Shown: positions 45,750 through 55,051, counted from the stretch's first letter. The stretch is 64,000 nucleotides of DNA from Rhizobium mayense (GCF_030272705.1 NZ_JARFYM010000011.1:99796-163795), one strand, 5' to 3'. Notes: generated by a model not told the origin, from the letters alone. Numbers and translations are program-made.

Positions 45750-47219
45750 TTATACCTCCACCGTTGCAAAGCGCTTCAATTCCTGCGGCGCGCCAGCCGT
45801 CTCCAGATAGAAGCGGATGAGCAGGTTCTTGGCGGTCAATTGCCGATATTCTGCGGTGGCGCGCCAGTCGGTGAGGGGCGTGTAATCGGCATCGAAGGCG
45901 GCACGGGCGGCCGTGACCGTTTCCTCCGTCCAGGGCTTGCCGATCAGTTCGGCTTCGACTGTGCGGGCACGCTTCGGCGTTCCGGCCATGCCACCGAAGG
46001 CGATGCGGATATCGGCAACATTGCCGCCAGCATCCAACACGAGATGGAAAGCGCCGCAGAGCGCCGAAATATCCTCGTCGCGGCGTTTGGAGATCTTGTA
46101 GACGGCGAAATGAGTGTCTTCGGCGGGGTAGGGTACGAAGACGCTTTCGACGAATTCGCCGGGATTGCGGTCCTGCTTGCCGTAGTCGATGAAGAAATCT
46201 TCCAGCGGCAAGGTGCGGACGCCGTTAACGGAACGCAGTTTGACGGTGGCACCAAGCGCGATCAGCGGCGGCGGCGTGTCGCCGATAGGCGATCCGTTGG
46301 CGATATTGCCGCCGATCGTACCCATGTTGCGAACCTGCTCGCCGCCGATGCGGTTGATCAGGCTTGCGATCGCCGGGATCTTTTCGGCCATGGCTGCGAA
46401 CGCCTGGCTGTAGGTGACGCCGGCGCCAATGGTCAGGCCGGGGTCTTCCACGGTGACCTTCTGCAAATCGGTCAGATGGTTGATGAAGACGACCGGGTCG
46501 AGCGTGCGCATCTGCTTGGTCACCCAGAGGCCGACATCGGTGGAGCCGGCAACGACAGTCGCCTTCGGTTCGTCAGCCAACACCTGCGCAAGGTCTGCGA
46601 CCGAGCCCGGCACGATCAGGCGATCTTCGCCCGAGGTAACGGTGATGGTATCGCCGCCCTGCATGGCCCAGAGGCGAGCGATGATATCGGCTCTGGTCTT
46701 TTCGAGAGGATCGAACAGGGCGCTTGGGCGCGCCTGGCTTACCTGTTCGGCCGCCTTGACGATCGGCTCATAGCCGGTGCAGCGACAGAGATTGCCCTGC
46801 AGGGATTTTTCGATCTGCGCCCGGCTCGGCTTTTCGGTCGTGAGCCACAGGCCGTAGAGCGACATGACGAAGCCCGGTGTGCAGAAGCCGCATTGCGAGC
46901 CGTGACAGTCGACCATGGCCTGCTGTACCGGATGCAGCGTCCCATCCTTGGCGGCCAGATGTTCGACTGTGACGACATGAGTGGCATGCAGGGAGCCTAC
47001 AAAACGGATGCAGGCATTGACCGACTCGTAATGCAATCCGCCATCGATCAGTCGGCCGACCAGAACGGTGCAGGCGCCGCAATCGCCTTCCGCGCATCCC
47101 TCCTTCGTTCCCGTCAGATGCCGGTTGAGCCGCAGGAAATCGAGGAGCGTCTCGGTCGGGCGCAAACTGGAAAGTGAGATATCCTCGCCGTTGAGGATAA
47201 AGCGGATGCTGTCGTTCAT
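45750..47219 (-). CDS. xdhA: Xanthine dehydrogenase small subunit (2Fe-2S and FAD)
   Basis: A 489-aa subunit with two [2Fe-2S] clusters and FAD, passing electrons from XdhB to NAD+. Plant-type cluster ligands: Cys42, 47, 50 (GCAEGDCGAC) and Cys70. Second cluster: Cys110, 113 (CGFC) and Cys145, 147 (CRCTGY). The FAD domain includes VAGSTDVGLWVTKQ and GGNIANGSPIGDTPP. Start MNDSIRFILNG is the family start; a longer frame reaches 47306 through a hairpin and is rejected. First gene of xdhABC. Confidence 0.95.
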   Translation of the reverse strand: MNDSIRFILNGEDISLSSLRPTETLLDFLRLNRHLTGTKEGCAEGDCGACTVLVGRLIDGGLHYESVNACIRFVGSLHATHVVTVEHLAAKDGTLHPVQQAMVDCHGSQCGFCTPGFVMSLYGLWLTTEKPSRAQIEKSLQGNLCRCTGYEPIVKAAEQVSQARPSALFDPLEKTRADIIARLWAMQGGDTITVTSGEDRLIVPGSVADLAQVLADEPKATVVAGSTDVGLWVTKQMRTLDPVVFINHLTDLQKVTVEDPGLTIGAGVTYSQAFAAMAEKIPAIASLINRIGGEQVRNMGTIGGNIANGSPIGDTPPPLIALGATVKLRSVNGVRTLPLEDFFIDYGKQDRNPGEFVESVFVPYPAEDTHFAVYKISKRRDEDISALCGAFHLVLDAGGNVADIRIAFGGMAGTPKRARTVEAELIGKPWTEETVTAARAAFDADYTPLTDWRATAEYRQLTAKNLLIRFYLETAGAPQELKRFATVEV

Positions 47220-47244
47220 GTGGTTCCCAATTATTTTTTCTTTC

Positions 47245-47275
47245 AAGGCCGGGTGCGTCCAACGCATCCGGCCTT
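47245..47275 (-). promoter_or_regulatory. Strong leader hairpin upstream of xdhA
   Basis: Arms AAGGCCGGGTGCGT and ACGCATCCGGCCTT form a 14-bp stem (one G-U) with loop CCA, ending 25 bp before the xdhA start. On the minus strand it is followed by an A-rich, not U-rich, tract, so it is not an intrinsic terminator for bdhA. It probably lies in the xdhA 5' leader. Function unknown. Confidence 0.6.
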
Positions 47276-47387
47276 GGAACAAGATAACTTCTTTTCGAAT
47301 TGTCATCTCGTCCCGTTTGTTCGGTTGAGCATAGTCTCGTCCAAAAAATGCTTCGCAGCTTCTGGGATCACGCTCGACCGCCTATGG

Positions 47388-48164
47388 TTATTCCGCAGTC
47401 CAGCCACCGTCAATCGAGACGTGTGTGCCGGTGACCTGACGTGCGTCGTCGCTGGCAAGATAGATCGACAATGCTGCGATTTCCTCCGCCTTGACGAACT
47501 CGTGCGTGGGCTGGGCCTTGAGGATAACTTCGTTCTTGACCTGCTCTTCGGTCATGCCGCGCGCCTTGGCGGTGTCCGGGATCTGCTTCTCGACAAGCGG
47601 GGTCAGGACGTAGCCGGGGCAAATGGCGTTCACCGTCACGCCGAATTCGGCAAGCTCGAGTGCCGCCGTCTTCGTCAGCCCCATTATACCATGTTTTGCC
47701 GCAACATAGGCGGATTTGAAGGGCGAGGCGACTAGGCCGTGAGCCGAAGCGATGTTGATGATGCGGCCGTATTTCTTGGCCTTCATCAGCGGGATGGCGG
47801 CGCGGATGGTATGGAAGGAGCTGGAGAGATTGATCGCGATGATCTGGTCCCACTTCTCGATCGGAAAGTCCTCGATCTTCTCGACATGCTGGATGCCGGC
47901 GTTGTTGACGAGGATGTCGACGCTGCCGAAGGTTGAGTTGGCGGTCGCGATCAGGTCGGCGATTTCCGCGGGCTTAGTCATGTCGGCCGGATGGTAGATC
48001 ACCTTGCCGCCGCCCGACGATTCGAGCGTGTTTTTGATGGCATCGATCTCTTCAGGCTTGCCGAAGCCGTTGAGGACGATGTTTTCACCCTTGGCGGCGA
48101 AGGCCGTCGCGATGGCGAGGCCGATACCGCTTGTAGAACCGGTGACAACGACTGTTCTTGCCAT
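47388..48164 (-). CDS. bdhA: D-3-hydroxybutyrate dehydrogenase
   Basis: A 258-aa SDR enzyme oxidising 3-hydroxybutyrate (from PHB turnover) to acetoacetate with NAD+. Motifs: VTGSTSGIGLAIA (8-20), NNAG in LVNNAGIQHVEKIEDFP, the catalytic Ser in NIASAHGLVASPFKSAY with Tyr-x3-Lys in SAYVAAKHG, and a C-terminus GTHVSIDGGWTAE. The GIQHVEKIEDFP and QIPDTAKARGM segments are typical of BdhA. In S. meliloti bdhA and xdhA2/xdhB2 are also neighbours, as here. Confidence 0.93.
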   Translation of the reverse strand: MARTVVVTGSTSGIGLAIATAFAAKGENIVLNGFGKPEEIDAIKNTLESSGGGKVIYHPADMTKPAEIADLIATANSTFGSVDILVNNAGIQHVEKIEDFPIEKWDQIIAINLSSSFHTIRAAIPLMKAKKYGRIINIASAHGLVASPFKSAYVAAKHGIMGLTKTAALELAEFGVTVNAICPGYVLTPLVEKQIPDTAKARGMTEEQVKNEVILKAQPTHEFVKAEEIAALSIYLASDDARQVTGTHVSIDGGWTAE

Positions 48165-48321
48165 GATCTTCTCCTTGGACAGCGCGTCTTGTTGCAGCGC
48201 AATAGCGGCTTGAGGTTAGTCCCAAACCGGCGGATATGGCAATCGCATCGCAGCAAGACTGTTTTGCGACAGTTCGCTTCATATATTCGCGAGCTGGAAT
48301 AAGGCGTTGTCGGCAATAAAT

Positions 48322-48354
48322 TTCGTTTTGCTTTCTTTTCACATTCGTTTTGCT
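48322..48354 (+). promoter_or_regulatory. Three phased 11-bp repeats (GlpR/DeoR-type operator candidate)
   Basis: Contiguous 11-mers TTCGTTTTGCT (48322), TTCTTTTCACA (48333) and TTCGTTTTGCT (48344): the outer two are identical and exactly 22 bp apart, with a degenerate middle copy in phase. DeoR-family glycerol regulators bind direct repeats of TTTCGTTT type. The block ends 44 bp before the glpK start, where a repressor would block transcription. The binding protein is inferred. Confidence 0.55.
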
Positions 48355-48397
48355 GCCGTATCTGTTGATTTGGGATCGAAACAATCGGGAGGAATGC

Positions 48398-49900
48398 ATG
48401 AGCGGTTATGTCTTGGCAATCGACCAGGGTACGACGTCGACGCGGGCGATCGTTTTCGACGGCAACATGAAGATCGCCGGCGTCGACCAGCAGGAGTTCA
48501 ACCAGCACTATCCGAAACCCGGCTGGGTCGAACATGATCCGGAGGAAATTTGGGCTTCCGTCGTTTCGACCGTCAAAAATGCGATCAAGGCCGCCGGCAT
48601 CACCGCCAAGGACATTGCCGCTCTCGGCATCACCAATCAGCGCGAAACCGTCGTGTTGTGGGACCGCAAAACCGGCAAACCGATCCACAATGCCATTGTC
48701 TGGCAAGACCGCCGCACCGCGAGCTATTGCGAGAAACTGAAGAGGCAGGATCTGGAAAAGCTCTTCACCCGCCGTACCGGCCTTTTGCTCGATCCCTATT
48801 TCTCCGGCACGAAGCTTTCGTGGATGCTGGCCAATGTGAAAGGCGCTCGTGCGCGGGCGGCCAAGGGCGAGCTTTGCTTCGGCACCGTCGACACCTTTCT
48901 GATCTGGCGTTTGACCGGCGGCAAGAGTTTCGTCACCGACGCGACCAACGCTTCCCGCACGCTGATGTACAATATCGGCAGCAATGCGTGGGACGAGGAG
49001 CTGCTCGATATCCTGCGCGTTCCTGCCGCAATGCTGCCGGAAGTGAAGGACTGCGCCGCTGATTTCGGTATTGCCGACGAGTCGATCTTCGGGGCGGCGA
49101 TCCCCATCCTCGGCGTTGCCGGCGATCAGCAGGCGGCCACCATCGGCCAGGCCTGCTTCGAGCGCGGGATGATGAAATCCACCTACGGCACCGGCTGCTT
49201 CGCGCTGCTGAACACCGGCGCGGACATGGTGCGCTCGAAAAACCGCCTGCTGACCACCATCGCCTATCGGCTGAACGGCGAGACGACCTATGCGCTGGAA
49301 GGCTCGATCTTCATTGCCGGGGCAGCCGTGCAGTGGCTGCGTGACGGACTGAAGGCGATCAAGCGCGCCGCCGATTCCGACGGGATGGCGGAAAAGGCCG
49401 ATCCGATGCAGGAGGTCTATCTCGTGCCGGCCTTCACCGGCCTCGGCGCCCCGCATTGGGATCCGGATGCGCGTGGCGCGATCTACGGGCTGACACGCAA
49501 TACAGGTCCCGCGGAAATCGTGCGCGCCGCGCTGGAGGCGGTCTGCTACCAGTCGCGCGACCTGCTGGACGCCATGCATAAGGATTGGCGCAACGGCGGC
49601 GGCCGGGAGACGGTGCTGCGCGTCGATGGCGGCATGGTTGCTTCCGATTGGACGATGCAGCGGCTCGCCGACCTGCTTGACGCGCCGGTCGACCGTCCCA
49701 CCATCCTGGAAACTACTGCGCTCGGGGCCGCCTGGCTTGCTGGCAGCCGCGCCGGCGTCTGGCCGGACCGAAAGAGTTTTGCCAAGGCCTGGGCGCGCGA
49801 CCGACGCTTCGAGCCGGACATGGACGAGAAGACGCGAACGTTGAAACTGAAGGGATGGCGCGACGCGGTAAGACGGACGCTGAGCGCTGAGCAGGCGTGA
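48398..49900 (+). CDS. glpK: Glycerol kinase
   Basis: A 500-aa FGGY kinase phosphorylating glycerol to glycerol-3-phosphate. Motifs: [16 protein letters not shown] at the N-terminus, [39 protein letters not shown] with the catalytic Asp, the FGGY signature [13 protein letters not shown], and the C-terminal ATP site [15 protein letters not shown] at 48398 has GGGAGGAATG upstream. It stands alone (no glpD or glpF beside it), divergent from bdhA, with candidate operators 44-76 bp upstream. Confidence 0.95.
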   Translation: MSGYVLAIDQGTTSTRAIVFDGNMKIAGVDQQEFNQHYPKPGWVEHDPEEIWASVVSTVKNAIKAAGITAKDIAALGITNQRETVVLWDRKTGKPIHNAIVWQDRRTASYCEKLKRQDLEKLFTRRTGLLLDPYFSGTKLSWMLANVKGARARAAKGELCFGTVDTFLIWRLTGGKSFVTDATNASRTLMYNIGSNAWDEELLDILRVPAAMLPEVKDCAADFGIADESIFGAAIPILGVAGDQQAATIGQACFERGMMKSTYGTGCFALLNTGADMVRSKNRLLTTIAYRLNGETTYALEGSIFIAGAAVQWLRDGLKAIKRAADSDGMAEKADPMQEVYLVPAFTGLGAPHWDPDARGAIYGLTRNTGPAEIVRAALEAVCYQSRDLLDAMHKDWRNGGGRETVLRVDGGMVASDWTMQRLADLLDAPVDRPTILETTALGAAWLAGSRAGVWPDRKSFAKAWARDRRFEPDMDEKTRTLKLKGWRDAVRRTLSAEQA

Positions 49901-50071
49901 TAAGGCACAGCTCACCGAAGATTAGAGTGTGTAAAATATCTTTATTTTCCTAATTTAGCATCAAGCAGCGATAGTAAGGCAAGGAGCGATTCAACGACAG
50001 ATATCGTTGAATCGGGTGTTGTTGGCTCAACTGTGTTCGGGCGGACGCCTTCAAGAAATTTAAGGCGAAAC

Positions 50072-50881
50072 ATGGCTGCTACATTTACGGATATTAAAAG
50101 ACACATCTATCGACGGATAAAATATTGGCTTTGGAGGCCGAAGCCTCCGACGCTTGTCGAGAGGTTTTCCGGCCCGGTTCTCGTGGTCGGCTCGGCGCCG
50201 GTGTCGCACAAGCCCGCGGATTTCGACGGGACCTTCAAGGTCATCACCATCAACGGTTCTCAGGTCGTGACGAAGGCGTGGGGTATCGAGGCGCCGGATG
50301 TCGCGTTCGTTCAATTCAACCAGATCGAGGGAACGAACACGAATGCCGTCGAGGTGCGCCGAGTCCTCAACGGCGAGCGGGCAAAGAAGCTTTACGTTCT
50401 GCTCTGGCGAAAGAGCCGCGAGCGGCTGGAGAATGGGCTGAAAGCCTTCGACTACCGATACGACGATCTTGAAATCGTCGATCGTTATAAGCGCATGGCG
50501 CTTCTCGATCGGGTCGGCGGCGTGAAATGCAGCGAACTAGGTGCCGACGACAAATGCTCGAACGGCATCAATGCCGTGCTTTTCGCGCTCTATAACGGCG
50601 CCACGGCGGTGATCATAACCGGTATCAACCCGGATTCCGGTGGACATATCTACAATCAGGTCAATCTGGCCCGGCTGCACATTCAAAGAGACAGGGAAAT
50701 TCTACTTCGGTTGATGGAGCGCGGTTATCCGGTTTTTACGGCCGATCCGACCGTGTCGGAATCCCTTGGATTGCCGCTGTGGGATGGCAAGGCACCGGCC
50801 CGGCAGGGGTCGCAAACTCCTGAAAAGGCAGTGGGACCGGCCTCAAAAGGCCCGGGTCTCTTGACACCGTCGCTGCCTTGA
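50072..50881 (+). CDS. Unknown protein with sialyltransferase-like (GT29-like) features
   Basis: 269 aa. Basic N-terminus (RHIYRRIKYWLWRPKPP), then GPVLVVGSAPVSHKPADFDG, VITINGSQVV and later KCSNGINAVLFALYNGATAV, IITGINPDSGGHIYN. The GxAP...iNGs element and the SNG...AL...a...tG element are laid out like the L- and S-motifs of family GT29 sialyltransferases; this is a by-eye resemblance. The tail after residue ~245 is Gly/Pro/Lys rich. It has no transmembrane helix apart from a possible amphipathic N-terminal anchor. ATG at 50072 follows AAGGCG. It is monocistronic and its substrate is unknown. Confidence 0.6.
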   Translation: MAATFTDIKRHIYRRIKYWLWRPKPPTLVERFSGPVLVVGSAPVSHKPADFDGTFKVITINGSQVVTKAWGIEAPDVAFVQFNQIEGTNTNAVEVRRVLNGERAKKLYVLLWRKSRERLENGLKAFDYRYDDLEIVDRYKRMALLDRVGGVKCSELGADDKCSNGINAVLFALYNGATAVIITGINPDSGGHIYNQVNLARLHIQRDREILLRLMERGYPVFTADPTVSESLGLPLWDGKAPARQGSQTPEKAVGPASKGPGLLTPSLP

Positions 50882-50926
50882 CCACGCAATCATTCTTCGT
50901 CTTGCGGTCGAATGAGGAGATCGACC

Positions 50927-51334
50927 ATGGTGTCCGTAACGGTTGAATTGCGCAATGTCGAAGATACGCAGGCGGCGTTGGGCTGGGCCGGCGGCCACAC
51001 CATCGTCGTCGATCGTCCGCAAGGCCGGGCCGGCGGGCAGGGGCTCGGGTTCAACGGCGCGCAGCTACTCGGATTGGCAATCGGCGGGTGTTTCTGCAAC
51101 GACCTGCATTATGTCGCCGCCGAGAAGGGTGTCGAGCTGGCAAAAATCTCGATCTCCGTACGCGTCGAATTGGAAAGCGACCTGTCATTTACCAAAGAAG
51201 CGACGCTGACCGTGTCATGCCAGACATCAGACGGTTCCGATCCGGAGCCGGTGATCGCCGAGGCCAAGGCGCGATGCATGGTCCACAATTCGCTGAGGAG
51301 GGGAGTTCCGGTTACAGTCGAGGCGGTCGCCTAG
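50927..51334 (+). CDS. OsmC-family protein
   Basis: A 135-aa OsmC/Ohr-superfamily protein. The two redox cysteines are in GGCFCNDLHYVAAEKG (first) and AKARCMVHNSL (second), with the central helix following the first. OsmC proteins reduce organic hydroperoxides; this one is shorter at the N-terminus than typical Ohr and may be a general-stress member. ATG at 50927 has GAGGAGA upstream. It lies 52 bp before the LD-carboxypeptidase gene, same strand. Confidence 0.85.
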   Translation: MVSVTVELRNVEDTQAALGWAGGHTIVVDRPQGRAGGQGLGFNGAQLLGLAIGGCFCNDLHYVAAEKGVELAKISISVRVELESDLSFTKEATLTVSCQTSDGSDPEPVIAEAKARCMVHNSLRRGVPVTVEAVA

Positions 51335-51385
51335 GCGTGCAACCGGAGGCTAACGCCTGTCGTCGTTCCATGCCAAAATCTGGGC

Positions 51386-52330
51386 ATGGAATCATCAGAC
51401 CGAACCGACGCCGATTGCATTCTGCCGCCGCTGCTCCGGCTCGGCGATAGAGTCCGTTTTGTTTCGCCCGCAAGTTCGCCCGACAGGGATCTCGTTCTGA
51501 GGCAGGCCGAGATTTTGAAGGGCTGGGGGCTCGACGTCGATTTCGGCGAGCATGCTTTTTGCAAGCACGATTATCTTGCCGGCACGGATGAGGAACGATT
51601 GGCCGATCTCAACGCCGCACTCCGTGATCCCGAGGTTCGCGCGATCTTTACCACGCGCGGCGGCAAGGGGTCCTACCGCATCGCCGACCGGCTGGATTTC
51701 GGGGCAGCGCGGCGCGATCCGAAGTTTCTCGTCGGTTTCAGCGATATCACCATGCTGCATCTCAGCCTGTGGAAGCATTGCCGGCAGGTCAGTATCCACG
51801 GCGCGCTTTTCGTCAGCGAGGGCGAACAGGATGTCGGCGCGGAAACCTGCGATTCCCTTCGTCGAGCGCTGATGACGTCAGAGGATATCATCATCCGTTC
51901 GCGCCCGGCGGAGCCGACATCGGCCCTGACGACGGCGGGAACGGCCACCGGGCGGTTGATCGGCGGCAATCTCGATATGGTCGCAACGGCGGCCGGTTGG
52001 GCCTTGCCGGATTTGCATGGCGCTATCCTGTTGCTCGAAGCCGTCAACATGTACCGTGGGCAGGTGGACCGGCAATTGACGATGTTGCGCAAGGCGGGGC
52101 ATTTGAATGGTCTGGCAGGCGTTGCGATCGGTCAGTTCACTCGCTTCGAATTCGATCGCCGCTTCTCGGTCATCGATATCCTGCGCGAACATCTCGATGC
52201 GCTCGATGTGCCGGTGCTCGCCGGCTTGCCACTGGGGCACGGGCATAGCCCGTTGAGCGTGCCGATCGGCGCGGTCGCTGCGCTGGATGCGAAGGCGGGA
52301 ACGCTGATGGTCCGGCGCGGCGGCGCATAG
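51386..52330 (+). CDS. LD-carboxypeptidase (peptidase family S66, MccF-like)
   Basis: A 314-aa S66 serine peptidase. It opens with PPLLRLGDRVRFVSPASSPD. The Ser nucleophile is in FLVGFSDITMLH, the Glu in LLLEAVNMYRGQVDRQL and the His in GLPLGHGHSPLSVP. Family members trim murein tetrapeptides (LdcA) or inactivate microcin C-type antibiotics (MccF). The sequence does not distinguish these, but lack of a signal peptide fits both cytosolic roles. Confidence 0.88.
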   Translation: MESSDRTDADCILPPLLRLGDRVRFVSPASSPDRDLVLRQAEILKGWGLDVDFGEHAFCKHDYLAGTDEERLADLNAALRDPEVRAIFTTRGGKGSYRIADRLDFGAARRDPKFLVGFSDITMLHLSLWKHCRQVSIHGALFVSEGEQDVGAETCDSLRRALMTSEDIIIRSRPAEPTSALTTAGTATGRLIGGNLDMVATAAGWALPDLHGAILLLEAVNMYRGQVDRQLTMLRKAGHLNGLAGVAIGQFTRFEFDRRFSVIDILREHLDALDVPVLAGLPLGHGHSPLSVPIGAVAALDAKAGTLMVRRGGA

Positions 52331-52409
52331 CGTCCAGCATCGATAATTTTTTGACGCGGCCTGTCGGTGCAGGCGATATTTCCTCGTCTTTAAAAGGAAG
52401 GACATTCTC

Positions 52410-52784
52410 ATGCTCTATGCGATCCTATGCTACAACGACGAAGACACGGTGTTTTCCTGGTCCAAGGAAGAGGAGCAGGCGACAATGGACCGATTGCTCG
52501 CAGTGCAGGCGCCGCTCGGCGCGGCCGGAAAACTTGGCCCCGTCGCCCGACTGATGCCGACGACGGCCGCAACGACGCTGCGCAAGGGCAGGAACGAGCC
52601 GCTCATCCTGGACGGACCCTTCGCGGAGACCAAGGAGCAATTGCTGGGCTTCTACGTCATCGACTTCGAGACGCTTGACGAAGCAATTGAGTTCTCAAAG
52701 AAACTGGCCATCGCCAATCCTGGTGCTGGCTCCTACGAAATCCGCCCGCTTCATGCCTTTAGACCAGGGACGATGGCAACATGA
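52410..52784 (+). CDS. YciI/DGPF-domain protein
   Basis: A 124-aa protein of the DGPF (YCII-like) group: MLYAILCYNDEDTVFSWSKE, then LILDGPFAETKEQLLGFYVI containing the name-giving DGPF. It overlaps the next gene, an ECF42-type sigma factor, by 4 bp. DGPF proteins are the genetic partners of ECF42 sigma factors and are thought to be expressed under their control; the biochemical role is unknown. AAGGAAGGAC is the SD. Confidence 0.88.
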   Translation: MLYAILCYNDEDTVFSWSKEEEQATMDRLLAVQAPLGAAGKLGPVARLMPTTAATTLRKGRNEPLILDGPFAETKEQLLGFYVIDFETLDEAIEFSKKLAIANPGAGSYEIRPLHAFRPGTMAT

Positions 52785-54037
52785 CCGATCTCGCCTGGAT
52801 CGATATCGCATTCACCAATGCCCGGCCGCAGGTGCTCGGTGCGCTGCTGCGGTATTTCCGCAATCTGGATATTGCCGAGGAGGCTTTCCAGGAGGCTTGC
52901 CTCAGGGCATTGAAGACATGGCCGGACAGGGGCCCGCCGCGTGATCCCGTCGCCTGGCTGATCTTCGTCGGCCGCAATAGCGGCATCGACGCGGTGCGCA
53001 AACAGTCGAAGACGCAAGGCTTGCCGAACGAGGAGGTGATCTCCGATACCGGCGATGCCGAAAGCGATCTTGCCGAGCGGCTCGACGGTTCCAACTATCG
53101 TGACGATATCCTGCGGTTGCTGTTCATTTGCTGTCATCCCGACCTGCCGGCGACACAACAGATCGCGCTGGCGCTGCGTGTCGTCTCGGGCCTGTCCGTG
53201 TCACAGATCGCCCGTGCGTTTCTCGTCAGCGAAAGCGCAATGGAGCAGCGTATTACCCGCGCCAAGGCGCGTGTTGCCGCGGCCGGTGTGCCTTTCGAGA
53301 CGCCGGGCGCCGTCGAGCGGGCCGAACGCGTGGCGCTCGTCAGCGCCATGATCTATCTCATCTACAACGAGGGCTATTCCGCTGGTGGCCCGGGCCGCGA
53401 GGCGTCTGCCTTTGCCGACGAGGCGATCAGGCTCGGTCGCCTGCTTCTGCGCCTCTTCCCGGCGGAACCGGAGATCATGGGCCTGTTGGCGCTGATGCTG
53501 CTGCAGCAATCGCGAACTGCGGCCCGCTTCGCTGCAGACGGTCAGATCATCCTGCTGGAGGATCAGGACCGGTCGCTCTGGTGCCGCAAATTGATCGACG
53601 AGGCGCTCGCTCTGCTCGACAAGGCAATCCGCCATCGTCGCCCCGGACCCTATCAGCTTCAGGCGGCGATCGCGGCGTTGCATTCCAGGGCCCAGCGGGC
53701 CGAGGATACGGATTGGTCGGAGATCGATCTGCTCTATCAAACGCTGGAGCGAATGCATCCATCCCCTGTTGTCACGCTGAACCGCGCTGTTGCTGTCGCC
53801 AAGCTCAAGGGGCCGGAGGAGGCGCTGGCATTGGTCGAGCCGCTGACGGATAAACTCGATTGCTATTTTTATTTTCACGGGCTTCGGGGCGGTCTGCTTG
53901 CGCAGTTGGGGCGGCCGCGCGAGGCGCACATAGCTTTCGACCGTGCAATCGCGCTTGCACATTCGCCCGCCGAAGCTGCCCATATCCGCCATCAGCTCGA
54001 CCGCCTGAGCGTGGCTCCACCAGCAATTGCGAAATAA
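52781..54037 (+). CDS. ECF42-type RNA polymerase sigma factor
   Basis: A 418-aa ECF sigma factor with a large C-terminal extension. Region 2 is LRYFRNLDIAEEAFQEACLR; region 4 is LPATQQIALALRVVSGLSVS, followed by QIARAFLVSESAMEQRITRA. The extension (~190-410) begins LIYNEGYSAGGPGREASAFA and contains TPR-like helices (AVAVAKLKGPEEAL, GLRGGLLAQLGRPREAHIAF). This is the ECF42 layout, in which the C-terminal domain is needed for activity and no anti-sigma factor is used. It is coupled to the DGPF gene; the SRPBCC and DoxX genes behind may be in its regulon. Confidence 0.92.
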   Translation: MTDLAWIDIAFTNARPQVLGALLRYFRNLDIAEEAFQEACLRALKTWPDRGPPRDPVAWLIFVGRNSGIDAVRKQSKTQGLPNEEVISDTGDAESDLAERLDGSNYRDDILRLLFICCHPDLPATQQIALALRVVSGLSVSQIARAFLVSESAMEQRITRAKARVAAAGVPFETPGAVERAERVALVSAMIYLIYNEGYSAGGPGREASAFADEAIRLGRLLLRLFPAEPEIMGLLALMLLQQSRTAARFAADGQIILLEDQDRSLWCRKLIDEALALLDKAIRHRRPGPYQLQAAIAALHSRAQRAEDTDWSEIDLLYQTLERMHPSPVVTLNRAVAVAKLKGPEEALALVEPLTDKLDCYFYFHGLRGGLLAQLGRPREAHIAFDRAIALAHSPAEAAHIRHQLDRLSVAPPAIAK

Positions 54038-54136
54038 TCGAAAAATCCGTCCTTGCGTGTCGGGAAGAGGCTGCTGCCAGCGTCCTTGGGATGCAGGCCG
54101 ATAAGACCGTTTCAAATGAAAGAGAGGAATTCGACC

Positions 54137-54607
54137 ATGACCGGACAGAATGCACGTCACGAGCTTTCGCTTACCCGCATCATCGACGCGCCGCGCGAGA
54201 AGATTTTTCGCTGCTGGACGGAAGTGGAGCTTTTGAAGCAATGGTTCGCACCTTTGCCCTGGACGACCTCTGCGGCCGAGCTCGATGTTCGCGCCGGCGG
54301 CACCAGCTCCGTCACCATGCGCAGTCCCGAGGGTGAAGATTACCCGAATGTCGGCGTCTATCTCGAGGTCGTGCCGAATGAGCGGATAGTCTTTACGGAC
54401 GCCTTCACCAGCGCCTGGGTACCCTCGGCCAAGCCTTTCATGGTGGGAACCGTTCAGCTTGACGATCTTGGCAACGGCAAGACGCGCTATACCGCGACGG
54501 TCCTGCATTGGACGGCGGAAGATCGCGAGGCGCATGAGAAGATGGGTTTTCACGAGGGGTGGGGCCAGTGCACCGATCAGCTTGCGGCGCTGGCGTCGAA
54601 GATCTGA
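54137..54607 (+). CDS. SRPBCC / AHSA1 domain protein
   Basis: A 156-aa START-like protein. LSLTRIIDAPREKIFRCWTE is the canonical AHSA1 opening, with FTDAFTSAWVPSAKPFMVGT in the middle and a C-terminal helix HEKMGFHEGWGQCTDQLAAL. It is a probable hydrophobic-ligand-binding protein of unknown role, usually found near ECF42/DGPF genes. ATG at 54137 has AGAGAGGAA upstream; the open frame upstream is not family-like. Confidence 0.85.
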   Translation: MTGQNARHELSLTRIIDAPREKIFRCWTEVELLKQWFAPLPWTTSAAELDVRAGGTSSVTMRSPEGEDYPNVGVYLEVVPNERIVFTDAFTSAWVPSAKPFMVGTVQLDDLGNGKTRYTATVLHWTAEDREAHEKMGFHEGWGQCTDQLAALASKI

Positions 54608-54637
54608 GTTTATGATTCAATTCCGGGGGATACAGCA

Positions 54638-55051
54638 ATGTCCTATGTAACAGAATCATCATCCAGCTCACGCGTGCAGCGCGTTGCCGGCACGATCCTC
54701 AGCGGCCTGATTATCGCCTTTCTTGTTTTCGACGGGGTGATTAAGCTCATTCCTCTGCCCGTTGTCACCGAGACGATGGCTGGGCTCGGCTATTCCGGCG
54801 ATCCGGCTTTCGCGCGGCTGCTCGGTGTCATCACGCTCGGCTGTGCCATTCTCTACGCCATTCCGCAGACGTCGGTTCTCGGGGCGATCCTCCTCACGGG
54901 CCTGCTCGGCGGGGGAATGGCGACACATCTCCGGGTTGGCAGCCCGGTGTTCTCGCACGTGCTCTTCGGTCTTTATCTCGGCATCATCGCCTGGGGCGGA
55001 CTTTATCTGCGCTATGAACGAGTTCGGAAAATGATTCCGTTCTTGCGCTGA
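54638..55051 (+). CDS. DoxX-family membrane protein
   Basis: A 137-aa protein with four transmembrane segments (starting at about residues 12, 50, 70 and 105). Features include TILSGLIIAFLVFDGVIKLI and RLLGVITLGCAILYAIPQTS. DoxX-like proteins are small quinone-associated or redox-linked membrane proteins of uncertain function. It lies 31 bp after the SRPBCC gene and probably belongs to the same transcript. The stop is directly followed by one copy of a 21-bp direct repeat. Confidence 0.85.
   Translation: MSYVTESSSSSRVQRVAGTILSGLIIAFLVFDGVIKLIPLPVVTETMAGLGYSGDPAFARLLGVITLGCAILYAIPQTSVLGAILLTGLLGGGMATHLRVGSPVFSHVLFGLYLGIIAWGGLYLRYERVRKMIPFLR

Noticed and set aside
47999..49915. A 638-codon minus-strand frame over glpK
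   Set aside because: Antisense to glpK; its last part only re-reads bdhA in another frame.
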